Part shown: in pieces, positions 9,433-19,128 of the stretch
How positions within the stretch are numbered: the stretch's first letter is position 1
How the letters are laid out: each line of letters begins with the position of its first letter
Assembly (NCBI RefSeq): GCF_021731985.1
Contig: NZ_JAKFWH010000064.1
Coordinates: 1-64,000, forward strand
Length of the DNA: 64,000 nt
Direction: 5' to 3'
Source: Nitrosomonas sp.
GTDB lineage: Bacteria > Pseudomonadota > Gammaproteobacteria > Burkholderiales > Nitrosomonadaceae
Made by a program: the position numbers and the translations under genes
Notes under the pieces: model-generated
The model's input: only the letters and a program-made list of their open reading frames with translations
Databases searched by the model: none
What the model was told of the DNA's origin: nothing

Positions 9433-11730
9433 ATGCAGCAAATCCAGAGTTTATCACTGAATAATCTCCCATCGATCTGGGTCGAAGCACTTTCTTCACA
9501 ATTAATCGCTGAAGAAAATGTACTTGCCTGGCTTGAAATTGATCTCGATACACAACTCCATTTCGCCACCGGCCTTGTAGTGGTGACCAATAAGCGCTTA
9601 CTGACCAAAATGGCAAGCGATGAAATTTGGCAAGAATGGTATTATCAGAAAGACTTATTGCTGGCGCAACGGGATTACGCCGGTGTCGGTTGTCTTGAAT
9701 TATTTGATGCGCATGCACGGCTTGCTTATTGGCGTTACCGTTTAGGTAACGATATAGCAGTGAGTCGACTCATCGAATGCTTTACGCAACAACTCGACTA
9801 TTATCTTACCGGTAAACTGCCGGTAGTAGCGGAGCATACACAGGTTCAATGCCCGAACTGTGCTGCATTTCTATCCTCTGAACAGGAAGAGTGCCCAGTC
9901 TGCGACAAACAGAGTCATGCACCACCTTCTACCTGGACATTATTGCGTTTGTGGCGCTTCGCAAAGCCCTACAAAGGCCGCTTGCTTATTGGATTTTTGT
10001 TGACCTTATGTAGTACCGCCGCAACATTGGTGCCACCCTATTTAACCATGCCGCTCATGGATAATGTGTTGATACCGTATCAGAATGGTCAACCGATCAA
10101 TACGGATTTGGTAACGCTGTATCTTTCTGGTTTGCTGGTTGCAGCGGTACTTGCTTGGATGTTGGGTTGGGCACGAACGTATATGCTGGCACTGGTTTCG
10201 GAGCGCATCGGTGCTGACCTGCGTACCGCAACTTACGAGCATCTTCTCAATCTTTCCCAGGAATATTTCGGCGGCAAACGTACCGGTGATTTAATGGCAC
10301 GCATCGGCGCTGAAACTGATCGTATTAATCTTTTTATTTCATTGCATTTGCTGGATTTTGCCACCGATGTCATCATGATTGTTATGACAGCCGTGATTCT
10401 AATTTCAATCAATCCGTGGCTGGCACTTGTGACGCTCGTGCCTTTGCCGATTATTGCATGGTTGATTCATCTGGTTCGGGACCGGTTGCGAATTGGTTTT
10501 GAGAAGGTTGATCGTATCTGGGCTGAAGTGAATAATGTGCTTGCGGATACTATTCCGGGCATCCGGGTGGTGAAGGCATTCGCACAGGAAAAGAGAGAAT
10601 CGGCGCGTTTCCACGCCGCAAATCAGCGGAATTTGCAGATCAACGATCGTGTGAACAGAATCTGGTCGTTATTTACACCGACTGTTACGTTACTGACAGA
10701 AGTCGGGTTACTGGTTGTGTGGGTATTTGGTATTTGGCAGATATCGAAGGATGAAATTACAGTCGGGGTGCTTACCGCCTTTCTTGCTTATATTGGCCGT
10801 TTTTATATTCGACTCGATACGATGAGCCGTATTGTTTCCGTCACGCAAAAAGCCGCCGCGGGCACCAAGCGGATTTTTGACATTCTGGACCATGTTTCCA
10901 GCGTTCCGGAATCATCTAATCCTGTGCATTTGCCGGCAATCCAGGGGAAAATTGAATTGCGCAATGTCGGTTTCCGTTATGGAACGCGTAGCATCACGCG
11001 TGACATCAATCTGATTATCAAGCCCGGAGAAATGATTGGCTTAGTTGGGCACAGCGGTTCCGGGAAAAGCACCTTAGTCAATTTGATCTGCCGTTTCTAC
11101 GATGTTACCGAAGGAATGATTCTGATTGATGGGCATGATATACGCTCGTTACCGATTGCTGAGTATCGCAAAAATATCGGGCTGGTTCTTCAGGAGCCTT
11201 TTCTGTTTTATGGCACCATTGCGGAAAATATTGCCTATGGTAAACCGGATGCAACACGCCCGGAAATTGTTTCAGCCGCTCGCGCGGCGCATGCCCATGA
11301 ATTTATTCTGCGACTGCCCCATGGTTACGATTCGCTGGTAGGGGAACGTGGTCAAGCGCTGTCTGGTGGTGAGCGTCAACGTATCTCGATTGCTCGTGCA
11401 CTATTGATTGATCCGCGTATTCTGATTTTGGATGAAGCGACTTCTTCGGTTGATACAACTACTGAAAAAGATATTCAGAAGGCATTGGATAATCTGGTGC
11501 GTGGCCGTACAACGATTGCCATCGCGCATCGCCTGTCGACTTTGCGCGAGGCCAATCGGTTGATTGTTCTTGACCGGGGTAGAATCGTAGAAATTGGAAA
11601 TCATACTGAATTGATGGCGCGTGAAGGCTATTACTATCGTTTGTATCTGGCTCAAGCGCGTAATGTCGATACTGAGGATCGGGCCATTGTTTCCGTTGCG
11701 GAGCATAGTGCTGCGGGGGAACATAAATGA
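9433..11730 (+). CDS. ABC transporter, fused permease/ATPase with N-terminal zinc-ribbon-like insert (family associated with DUF1854 and cyanophycin metabolism)
   Basis: CPNC...CPVC pair, six-TM domain, Walker A GHSGSGKST, signature LSGGERQR; ATGA overlap with a DUF1854 gene. Confidence 0.85.
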   Translation: MQQIQSLSLNNLPSIWVEALSSQLIAEENVLAWLEIDLDTQLHFATGLVVVTNKRLLTKMASDEIWQEWYYQKDLLLAQRDYAGVGCLELFDAHARLAYWRYRLGNDIAVSRLIECFTQQLDYYLTGKLPVVAEHTQVQCPNCAAFLSSEQEECPVCDKQSHAPPSTWTLLRLWRFAKPYKGRLLIGFLLTLCSTAATLVPPYLTMPLMDNVLIPYQNGQPINTDLVTLYLSGLLVAAVLAWMLGWARTYMLALVSERIGADLRTATYEHLLNLSQEYFGGKRTGDLMARIGAETDRINLFISLHLLDFATDVIMIVMTAVILISINPWLALVTLVPLPIIAWLIHLVRDRLRIGFEKVDRIWAEVNNVLADTIPGIRVVKAFAQEKRESARFHAANQRNLQINDRVNRIWSLFTPTVTLLTEVGLLVVWVFGIWQISKDEITVGVLTAFLAYIGRFYIRLDTMSRIVSVTQKAAAGTKRIFDILDHVSSVPESSNPVHLPAIQGKIELRNVGFRYGTRSITRDINLIIKPGEMIGLVGHSGSGKSTLVNLICRFYDVTEGMILIDGHDIRSLPIAEYRKNIGLVLQEPFLFYGTIAENIAYGKPDATRPEIVSAARAAHAHEFILRLPHGYDSLVGERGQALSGGERQRISIARALLIDPRILILDEATSSVDTTTEKDIQKALDNLVRGRTTIAIAHRLSTLREANRLIVLDRGRIVEIGNHTELMAREGYYYRLYLAQARNVDTEDRAIVSVAEHSAAGEHK

Positions 11731-12200
11731 ATGGTGCAGATAAGTATCAACTAAACCGGAATTCATATGGGCGATTGGTTTTTACCGACCGGACCGGCTT
11801 GATGCAAGAGGGTGTAGTGCCGGTACGATCATTTCCGATTACTGATCCAGATCAAGGGATTGCTTTGATTGATTCGCACGGCCATGAGTTATTGTGGATA
11901 GAGCGATTGGCTGATTTGCCGGAAGATTATCGTGTGCTCATTGAATCGGAGCTTGCGAGTCGTGAATTTGTGCCCGAGATAATGCGTGTTCTTAAGGTCT
12001 CAAGCTTTATTACACCGAATACCTGGCAAGTTGAAACGGATCGCGGCGAGTCTACTTTTCTACTCAAAGGTGAAGAAGATATCCGCCGTTTAACAGTGTC
12101 ATCGTTGATGATTACAGATAGCTATGGCATTCATTTTCTGATTCGTGATCGCTTGGCGCTTGATCGCCATAGCCGTAAATTGCTGGATCATTTTCTTTAA
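11727..12200 (+). CDS. DUF1854-family protein
   Basis: 157 aa; GIALIDSHGHELLWIERLADLP...VSSFITPNTWQVETDRGES; coupled to the ABC transporter. Confidence 0.8.
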   Translation: MNGADKYQLNRNSYGRLVFTDRTGLMQEGVVPVRSFPITDPDQGIALIDSHGHELLWIERLADLPEDYRVLIESELASREFVPEIMRVLKVSSFITPNTWQVETDRGESTFLLKGEEDIRRLTVSSLMITDSYGIHFLIRDRLALDRHSRKLLDHFL

Positions 12201-12234
12201 TACCAGTTCTCGGTTTATAGCAAAGAAAAAGATG

Positions 12235-13590
12235 CTATTTTCCGATGCAGAAATGAGAAAAAATTTCTCCAAGCAGATCATCAGCAGTAAATTTCCCTGT
12301 TATTGCCGATAGGGCATGTTGTGCAAGTCTGAGTTCTTCGGCGAGCAGCTCCAACTGCGATTCATTTTCAGTGAATATTTGTGCATTTTGCAGATTTTCC
12401 TTGGCTTGTTTCAGCGCTTCCAGATGGCGCTGCCTGGCCATAAAAACCCCCTCTCCGGAGTGATTGAATTGCCAGCCGACGATATCCAGTATTTTTTCGC
12501 GTAGCAATTCGATGCCTGCGCCAGTTTTAGCAGAAAGATGAATGCTGATATCGGTTCTTTCACCTTCAATTCTTGGCCGCTGATTCAGAAGATCAATTTT
12601 GTTGAATACAGTGATCAGGGGCTTGTCACAAGGGATACATTTCTGTATTTGATCTTTTGTATCAGGCTGATGTTGACTGCTATCCACCAACTGAAGCACC
12701 ATGTTGGCATTCTTAATCGCAGCATGCGTGCGTTCGATACCTTTTTGTTCGACAACATCACTGGTTTCTCTCAGACCCGCTGTGTCGGTAATATGAATGG
12801 GTATGCCGGCAATGGCAATAGTTCTTTGGATAGTGTCACGAGTGGTTCCTGGGATTTCTGTAACGATGGCGGCATCATCCTCAACCAGCTGGTTCAATAA
12901 ACTGGATTTGCCTACATTGGGTGCGCCTACGAGGACAATTTTGATCCCTTCCTGCAATAAGTTTCCTCGCTGTGCTGCGATGAATATTTGCTCAAATTGG
13001 GTACGAATATGACTCAGTCTTTCCTTGATGCGCGATGCCTGCAAATTATCAATCTCATCTTCTGGAAAATCGAGAATTGCTTCTATGAGCATGCGGAGCG
13101 TGATCAATAAACTTACCAGCTCATCAATCCTGGCAGAGAATTGGCCTTGCAAAGAATTAATCGCGCAACGTGCAGCCTCATGGGTGCTGGCTTCGATGAT
13201 GGCAGCTACGCTTTCGGCCTGGATTAAGTCAATTTTATTATTCAGGTAAGCGCGTAGTGTAAATTCCCCCGGTTGTGCTAGGCGAGCACCCGCAGAAAGG
13301 CATCGGTTAAGCAACAGATTCATGATTGCTGGGCCGCCATGTCCTTGTAATTCAAGTATGTCTTCGCCAGTGTATGAGTTGGGTGCCGGAAAATAAAGCG
13401 CAATACCTTGATCAATGATCTGGCCATTTGCATCCAGAAATTTGCCGAAGCAGGCGTAGCGCGGTTCTGGGATTTTCCCCAGTATCGTCTCTGCCAAGTG
13501 TTGCAGATTACTGCCGGAAATACGTATTACGCCAATTCCACCTTTGCCAGGGGGTGTTGCGATAGCTGCAATGATATCGGGGCTTACTAT
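12235..13590 (-). CDS. mnmE: tRNA uridine-5-carboxymethylaminomethyl(34) synthesis GTPase MnmE (start uncertain)
   Basis: G1 GAPNVGKSSLLN, DTAGLRET, C-terminal FCIGK; frame upstream of TTG 13497 reads PDIIAAIATPPGKGGIGVIRISGSN, the true N-terminus, with no ATG/GTG/TTG. Confidence 0.9.
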   Translation of the reverse strand: MVSPDIIAAIATPPGKGGIGVIRISGSNLQHLAETILGKIPEPRYACFGKFLDANGQIIDQGIALYFPAPNSYTGEDILELQGHGGPAIMNLLLNRCLSAGARLAQPGEFTLRAYLNNKIDLIQAESVAAIIEASTHEAARCAINSLQGQFSARIDELVSLLITLRMLIEAILDFPEDEIDNLQASRIKERLSHIRTQFEQIFIAAQRGNLLQEGIKIVLVGAPNVGKSSLLNQLVEDDAAIVTEIPGTTRDTIQRTIAIAGIPIHITDTAGLRETSDVVEQKGIERTHAAIKNANMVLQLVDSSQHQPDTKDQIQKCIPCDKPLITVFNKIDLLNQRPRIEGERTDISIHLSAKTGAGIELLREKILDIVGWQFNHSGEGVFMARQRHLEALKQAKENLQNAQIFTENESQLELLAEELRLAQHALSAITGKFTADDLLGEIFSHFCIGK

Positions 13591-13617
13591 GAATGATCTC
13601 CATGGATACTACTTAAA

Positions 13618-13651
13618 TTACCGGTTATTCATGATGCTAAATAACCGGTAA
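13618..13651. other. Stem-loop between yidC and mnmE
   Basis: 12-bp inverted repeat ttaccggttatt ... aataaccggtaa; no T tract. Confidence 0.6.
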
Positions 13652-13659
13652 ATGATAGT

Positions 13660-15585
13660 CTATTTCTTCTTTGCTCTCTTACTAGCAGGTGCGCTTTTTG
13701 TTTTTGCCGGTGCTTTATTTTGAGCGGGTACTGCTGCGGCAGGTGATTGCGGTTTTTCGTTTTGCGCAGTGTTTGCAACAGATATTACTTCTTCCTTGAC
13801 TGTGTTTTCGTCATCAGCAGCAGAGGGAGCAAGCAGTTGAGATTTCTCTGTAGCAGTTTCTGGTTTGTCCTTTCTTTTTTTCTTATTTTTGTCCTTGTTA
13901 GCTTCTTCTTCAGCTTTGTTTTCGTACATCCGCGTTATTTGCCATTGCTGGGTGATCGAAAGGATATTGTTACAGAGTGAATAAAGTACGAGTCCAGACG
14001 GGAAAAAGAAAAAGAAAATGCTAAATGCAATAGGCATAATCTGCATTACTTTTGCCTGCATTGGATCTGCAGGTGTAGGGCTGAGTTTAGATTGGATCCA
14101 CATTGATACGCCCATAATTACCGGGAGTACATAATACGGATCAGGTACAGACATATCAGTGATCCATAATGCAAACGGTGCATAGCGCAATTCAACAGCA
14201 GCCATTAATGTCCAAAACAAAGCAATAAATACGGGAATCTGGACTAAAATTGGCAAACAGCCGCCCATCGGGTTAATTTTTTCTTCTTTGTAAAACTCCA
14301 TCATCGCTTGATGCATACGCTGACGATCACTGGCGTATTGTTCACGTATTCGCTGCAATTTAGGAGTAACTACCCGCAGTTTAGCCATGGAGCGATAGCC
14401 GGCTGCAGATAGCGGGAAAAATATCAATTTGACAGTCAACGTCAGGAGAATAATTGCTGCACCCCAGTTGTCTGTCCACGAATGATAAAAAGAAAGCAAC
14501 CAAAATAATGGCACAGCAAGTACTGTCAACCAGCCATAGTCAACTGTAAGTTCAAGTCCCGGTGCCAGCTCAGCAAGTTTATTTTGCTCCTGAGGGCCTG
14601 CGTAGAAAGGCATTGTTATGTTTTTAGTTTGCCCTGGTTCAATCGTACCAAGGGGTGCAATAACACCGGCTGTATATTGGTTAGGCGCCAGTTGTTTTGC
14701 GTAATACTCACGGGGCGTATTCTGTGCAGGTAGCCAGGCAGTCAAGAAATAGTGCTCAAGCATAGCTATCCAGCCATTATCTGCATTGGTTGGGTATTCT
14801 GCTTTATTTTTATCTAGGTCAGAAAATTTTATTTTTAGAAATTTATCCGCCTCCGTATACATTGCAGCTCCTGTATAGGAGTGAACCATTGTACTGGCAT
14901 CGGTAGGGTCGTTTGCATCCCGGAACATCTGAAAATATGAGAATGGAATAATTGTAGTATCACTATGATTTTCTATCTCAAAATTGACATCTATTACATA
15001 GCTGCCGCGATGGAAGGTATAAATCTTGGCTACTTGTATACCATCCATTTCGGGTGCCAGGAGACGTATCACTATCTTGTCCTGACCAGGCTCAAGTTCA
15101 TAGCTATAATTATTCGAATCTATCGTATATTTTGTTTTGTGATTAGGTAATCCATCGCCGATCAACCCTGATTGTGCAACATGGAATCGCGCGGTTTTAT
15201 CCAATAATAGTTCGTATGGTTTATTTTTATCTTCTCTGGATGGGTGTTGGATTAAACCAAGTTGCCGTATATCGCCGCCTGCTGTGTCAATTTCAGCAAC
15301 GACCATATCCGTTTTGATGTGAATTTTTTCCCCTATTGTGAATAGATTAGGCGTTACGGATGGGTTGCCGTTTTCTATTCCGGAAGAAATTCCAGGTTCC
15401 CCGGTTGACGAAGACAATTCATCGCCTGGCACTGGTAACGGGTCATGACGCTGATTTGATGAATTCGAGGCCGCTCCGGACATTACTTGTGAAGCAGACG
15501 GGTATAATTCTTTTTGCCACGCGTCCCAAAGAAAAAGTAACGAGGTGGAGAAAATGATAATAAGTACAAGTTTTTTTGTTTCCAT
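13660..15585 (-). CDS. yidC: Membrane protein insertase YidC
   Basis: 641 aa; large periplasmic domain, then NPMGGCLPILVQIPVFIALFW and Lys-rich C-terminus. Confidence 0.95.
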   Translation of the reverse strand: METKKLVLIIIFSTSLLFLWDAWQKELYPSASQVMSGAASNSSNQRHDPLPVPGDELSSSTGEPGISSGIENGNPSVTPNLFTIGEKIHIKTDMVVAEIDTAGGDIRQLGLIQHPSREDKNKPYELLLDKTARFHVAQSGLIGDGLPNHKTKYTIDSNNYSYELEPGQDKIVIRLLAPEMDGIQVAKIYTFHRGSYVIDVNFEIENHSDTTIIPFSYFQMFRDANDPTDASTMVHSYTGAAMYTEADKFLKIKFSDLDKNKAEYPTNADNGWIAMLEHYFLTAWLPAQNTPREYYAKQLAPNQYTAGVIAPLGTIEPGQTKNITMPFYAGPQEQNKLAELAPGLELTVDYGWLTVLAVPLFWLLSFYHSWTDNWGAAIILLTLTVKLIFFPLSAAGYRSMAKLRVVTPKLQRIREQYASDRQRMHQAMMEFYKEEKINPMGGCLPILVQIPVFIALFWTLMAAVELRYAPFALWITDMSVPDPYYVLPVIMGVSMWIQSKLSPTPADPMQAKVMQIMPIAFSIFFFFFPSGLVLYSLCNNILSITQQWQITRMYENKAEEEANKDKNKKKRKDKPETATEKSQLLAPSAADDENTVKEEVISVANTAQNEKPQSPAAAVPAQNKAPAKTKSAPASKRAKKK

Positions 15586-15764
15586 TATTTATCTGATCAG
15601 GTTGGTTTTTTTCGACAAAACTGCTTGTGTGCGATGCGTGTCAGTTGATCGTGCAATTGGGTTCTTTGCTGTATTTTCATTTTATGGCAGAGCTACGTCG
15701 TCGATAGTTTTGTAGGTATAAAGTAGTAAATTTTCTATGTGCGATAGCGGGAATTAATACTTAA

Positions 15765-15974
15765 TCAGGGAACCGGCTCGTAACCACCTTTACTCCAAGG
15801 ATTACATCGCAGTATGCGCCAGATACTTAATCGTGTTCCATGGAGTAGCCCATATTTTGCGTATGCCTCACAGGCATATTGTGAGCAGGTTGGGCTAAAA
15901 CGACATGAAGGTGCCGAAAGTGGGCTGATGCAGTACTGGTAGAATTTTATAAAGGCAATAATTAACCGTGACAT
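15765..15974 (-). CDS. yidD: Membrane protein insertion efficiency factor YidD
   Basis: [31 protein letters not shown]. Confidence 0.95.
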   Translation of the reverse strand: MSRLIIAFIKFYQYCISPLSAPSCRFSPTCSQYACEAYAKYGLLHGTRLSIWRILRCNPWSKGGYEPVP

Positions 15975-16315
15975 TGCTGTAGCTGGTGCATTAATAATTG
16001 CGTTTCAGTGGCCAGTTTTATCGATTCATTCCTAGCAACAGGACGTCGTAATCGTATTACCCAATCTATTTCATTTGTTTCATCGTTGAGCCGGTTTCTA
16101 CGAAATGTCTCTCGCAGTATACGTTTAATCCAATTACGTTTGACTGCGTGCTGTTCGATTTTCTTTGAAACGATTAGCCCAAGCCGCGCATAACCAAGTC
16201 CATTCGGCTTCATATAAATCTGGATTAAATCACCACTAACCTGATATTTTAAATTAATTATTGCAGCAAATTCTGTTGCTTTATGTAATCTGCAATTTCT
16301 CGGCAGGGTATGAAT
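15962..16315 (-). CDS. rnpA: Ribonuclease P protein component (start uncertain)
   Basis: [30 protein letters not shown]; upstream frame reads [37 protein letters not shown] before the first ATG (16213). Confidence 0.85.
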   Translation of the reverse strand: MHTLPRNCRLHKATEFAAIINLKYQVSGDLIQIYMKPNGLGYARLGLIVSKKIEQHAVKRNWIKRILRETFRRNRLNDETNEIDWVIRLRRPVARNESIKLATETQLLMHQLQQCHG

Positions 16316-16355
16316 TTCAACAAATCTAAAAATAAAAAATTTTTATCCAATAAAA

Positions 16356-16490
16356 TTAAACACTCAATCGTGCACGGCCTTTTGCGCGACGAGCGCGAAT
16401 CACGGCAGCACCACCACGTGTTTTCATGCGCACAAGAAACCCATGGGTACGCTTTCTTCTAGTAACGGAAGGCTGATAAGTACGTTTCAT
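16356..16490 (-). CDS. rpmH: 50S ribosomal protein L34
   Basis: [44 protein letters not shown] translated from the sequence; below the ORF-track length cutoff. Confidence 0.97.
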   Translation of the reverse strand: MKRTYQPSVTRRKRTHGFLVRMKTRGGAAVIRARRAKGRARLSV

Positions 16491-16857
16491 TTTTCTCTCT
16501 AAATTTATTTAGTCAATGGAACCGCGTATTAAAACTTGTTATGGGGTCTTATGTCAATATCCTTTTTATGAATCAACTGCTACCCCGCATAAAATAGCAT
16601 GAGTAATAGGCGTAAGTATGAGTGATAAGTAATTGATAATTTATTAATAATTGTGTATTTAAATAGTGAAGCGGTTTCTTTACTTGATTACAGTTTTCAT
16701 AAAACGACTTTACATTTTTATAACTGTATGGTAATTAGAGTGGAAATGGTTATTTGTTATGGAAGATCTTGTATTTATTATCCGATAAGATAATTTAATC
16801 GGGGGTAAAAAAGTAGCTGTTTTTATTATATGACTAAATAATGCATGTGGGGTTTGT

Positions 16858-17331
16858 ATGGCTAATGCGGTCGCAATTTCTAACAATCGAAGTCGGGATC
16901 GTCGTCAAGGTATGCCTTTTTTCTGTCCTTTTCATTTGGGAATAAAGACTGGCAGGAGAGTTGTTGAACGTAGAGCAACGGATAGAGGAGGGGCAGTGTA
17001 TGTAGATTGTTATGCAGGACATTTGATGCTGTGTACCATCGCTATTCTATTCTTGAGTATTGGTGACGCTATTTTTACTCTGAACATCTTAGCTAATGGA
17101 GGTGAAGAACTTAATTGGTTGATGGCGATTCTTATAGAAGACAGTGTGGAAAAATTCGTTGTTTTCAAGTTGGCACTCACATCAATGGCGCTTATATTGC
17201 TTGTCATTCACCACAACGTTCAGCTGACTGGTGGAATGCGAGTAAGGCATCTTAAGTATATGGTTTTAATTGGGTACAGTGTATTAATTGGCTATGAGCT
17301 ATATTTGCTGGAATTAGCTGCTGCATATTGA
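16858..17331 (+). CDS. DUF5658-like membrane protein
   Basis: DAIFTLNILANGGEELNWLMA and four hydrophobic segments. Confidence 0.55.
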   Translation: MANAVAISNNRSRDRRQGMPFFCPFHLGIKTGRRVVERRATDRGGAVYVDCYAGHLMLCTIAILFLSIGDAIFTLNILANGGEELNWLMAILIEDSVEKFVVFKLALTSMALILLVIHHNVQLTGGMRVRHLKYMVLIGYSVLIGYELYLLELAAAY

Positions 17332-17662
17332 TGATGGTTAAGCGGCGAGAATAGAGAAGCTATCGAGAATCCCGGCAATTGATTTTTCTTTTCATGCAGA
17401 CTCAATTGGGAATATACCAGTAAATCATTTGTAACTGTTTCCGCTTTATCTTAAAAAAATCGATGGGGCAATGAAAGGGAAGGGAATGAATTTGATGGAC
17501 TGGCAGAAGCAACCTTAACAGAGAAAGATTGATTCGGAGCTCTGGTGCAGCAAAGGCGGGTAGATAGTTTTCGTTGTTCACATTATTGTGTATGCTGACA
17601 TGGACATGGTTTCGGATTACTGGACTCCCTAGCTGGGAGTGTGCGGCCGAATTATAGATGTG

Positions 17663-17682
17663 CCGTCGCTGACGGTTTTTTG
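17663..17682 (+). terminator. Possible intrinsic terminator in a large intergenic region
   Basis: ccgtc-gct-gacgg followed by tttttt; preceded by a second hairpin actccc-tagct-gggagt (17624-17640). Confidence 0.5.
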
Positions 17683-18218
17683 GTCTTTCATTTCATCAAC
17701 TGCGACCGATTAAGTATTTCTGAGCCATATACTTGATTTTTTCAGAAGAAGGTGACTTTTTTACCTTACGTTTATCCAAGTCATATCATGACTCATGGAA
17801 TGCTGCGATCAGGAAGTGCTATTGCTGGTTGCTGAACGGTTTCTTTCGCCTGATCATAGTGTGTGTGAAGTATGCAATCTGCATGCAGAGATTGCAATAT
17901 TCAAACTCATATCGCATGTATGCTTCTTCTTATAGAGCCGATGTGTGGCTACCCTGAGTGCAATGCCACTGAAAATCTTTATGCGTAACAAACATACTTT
18001 ATGAGTCTGTCGAACTTTAGACTGATCTGCAGTACCAGTGGGAACAGCGGTTCATATTTCCACAATTCTTCGCTGCAGAGTCTCGTTATGCGCCTCAAAA
18101 TTGTAAGAATCTGTTCTTACTGTTTTGCATGGTTCGCTACGATTGCTCAAGTTCGGCAGATTCCCAGCCGATTCAATATCTTTATCGTGGCTTATATTAT
18201 TCTTCAAGCGGGTGATCA

Positions 18219-18917
18219 ATGCTTAAAAAAATAATGCTCTTATGTTTTCTACTCTGGAATACCACCGTACTAGCAATAGATGCTGATTTCTCTAGGTCTT
18301 TTGTAGTTCCTGAAACATCAGGAGTTAATAGCTTAACTATCGGTGGTATCAATGCAAGCGGCAATACCTATAAAGTTAATTTTAATTTACGCGGTGACTT
18401 AACATTCGCTATTGCTGATGCACAAGTGGAGAAAAATATTAATGAGCAATTAGAACAGGAATTAAGAAATACCACTTGGAAAGGGACATACGAAGCTTCT
18501 GATAGTATTCTACAAACAACTTTGCAACTTGTGGTTGTACAATACGGGTATGTGGGTGGTGAGATCACTCATAAAGGTGCAGGAGATAGTCATCTGAGTG
18601 CAAGAGTGACTGGCGACATAATCACTCAGTTTAAAATTAATGATGAGTTCATTGATGAAGACAGAATTGATCCAGACATCCTAGCAAATATATCAAGTGA
18701 TACAGAGAATCGCCAACTGATTAGAATTAAGCGGACGCGAGCGCTGGAGTTTAATAGTGCTAGTTCTTCTGTCAATTCTGGGTGGAATGCTAATAGAGAG
18801 TATCGCCTCTTATTAGAAGGTAATGTGCTATCAGGAGTAGTTGGAATTCCGAATGAGATTTATGGTACAAATGATACAAAGACAGGCAGTGGAAGCATTA
18901 CATTGGTTAAACAATAA
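18219..18917 (+). CDS. Secreted hypothetical protein
   Basis: N-terminal signal peptide MLKKIMLLCFLLWNTTVLA followed by an unrecognised soluble domain. Confidence 0.55.
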   Translation: MLKKIMLLCFLLWNTTVLAIDADFSRSFVVPETSGVNSLTIGGINASGNTYKVNFNLRGDLTFAIADAQVEKNINEQLEQELRNTTWKGTYEASDSILQTTLQLVVVQYGYVGGEITHKGAGDSHLSARVTGDIITQFKINDEFIDEDRIDPDILANISSDTENRQLIRIKRTRALEFNSASSSVNSGWNANREYRLLLEGNVLSGVVGIPNEIYGTNDTKTGSGSITLVKQ

Positions 18918-19128
18918 ATAAAAATGTTGCAGAAATTTGTTGGGTCTTTGCGCGGAAAAAGTATTCAAGCTGGTCCTGATGAAAACATAGCTTTCAATCA
19001 ATTTAGCGGCGTATTCAAACTTGGATTTACCCGGTATTCATGTAAATTGCGATGGTGTTGCAGCAGTGACTACTGTCAGGAAACACTAAAGAAGAATGGT
19101 GTTTAATCAACACGGGTTGATTACAGAA

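Noticed and set aside
16491-16857. AT-rich region upstream of rpmH considered as oriC
   Set aside because: No dnaA/dnaN adjacent and no clear TTATCCACA-type DnaA boxes found by eye; left unassigned
17733-18234. ORFs of 74 and 77 aa in the large intergenic region
   Set aside because: No domain, no convincing ribosome-binding site or family resemblance; treated as chance ORFs
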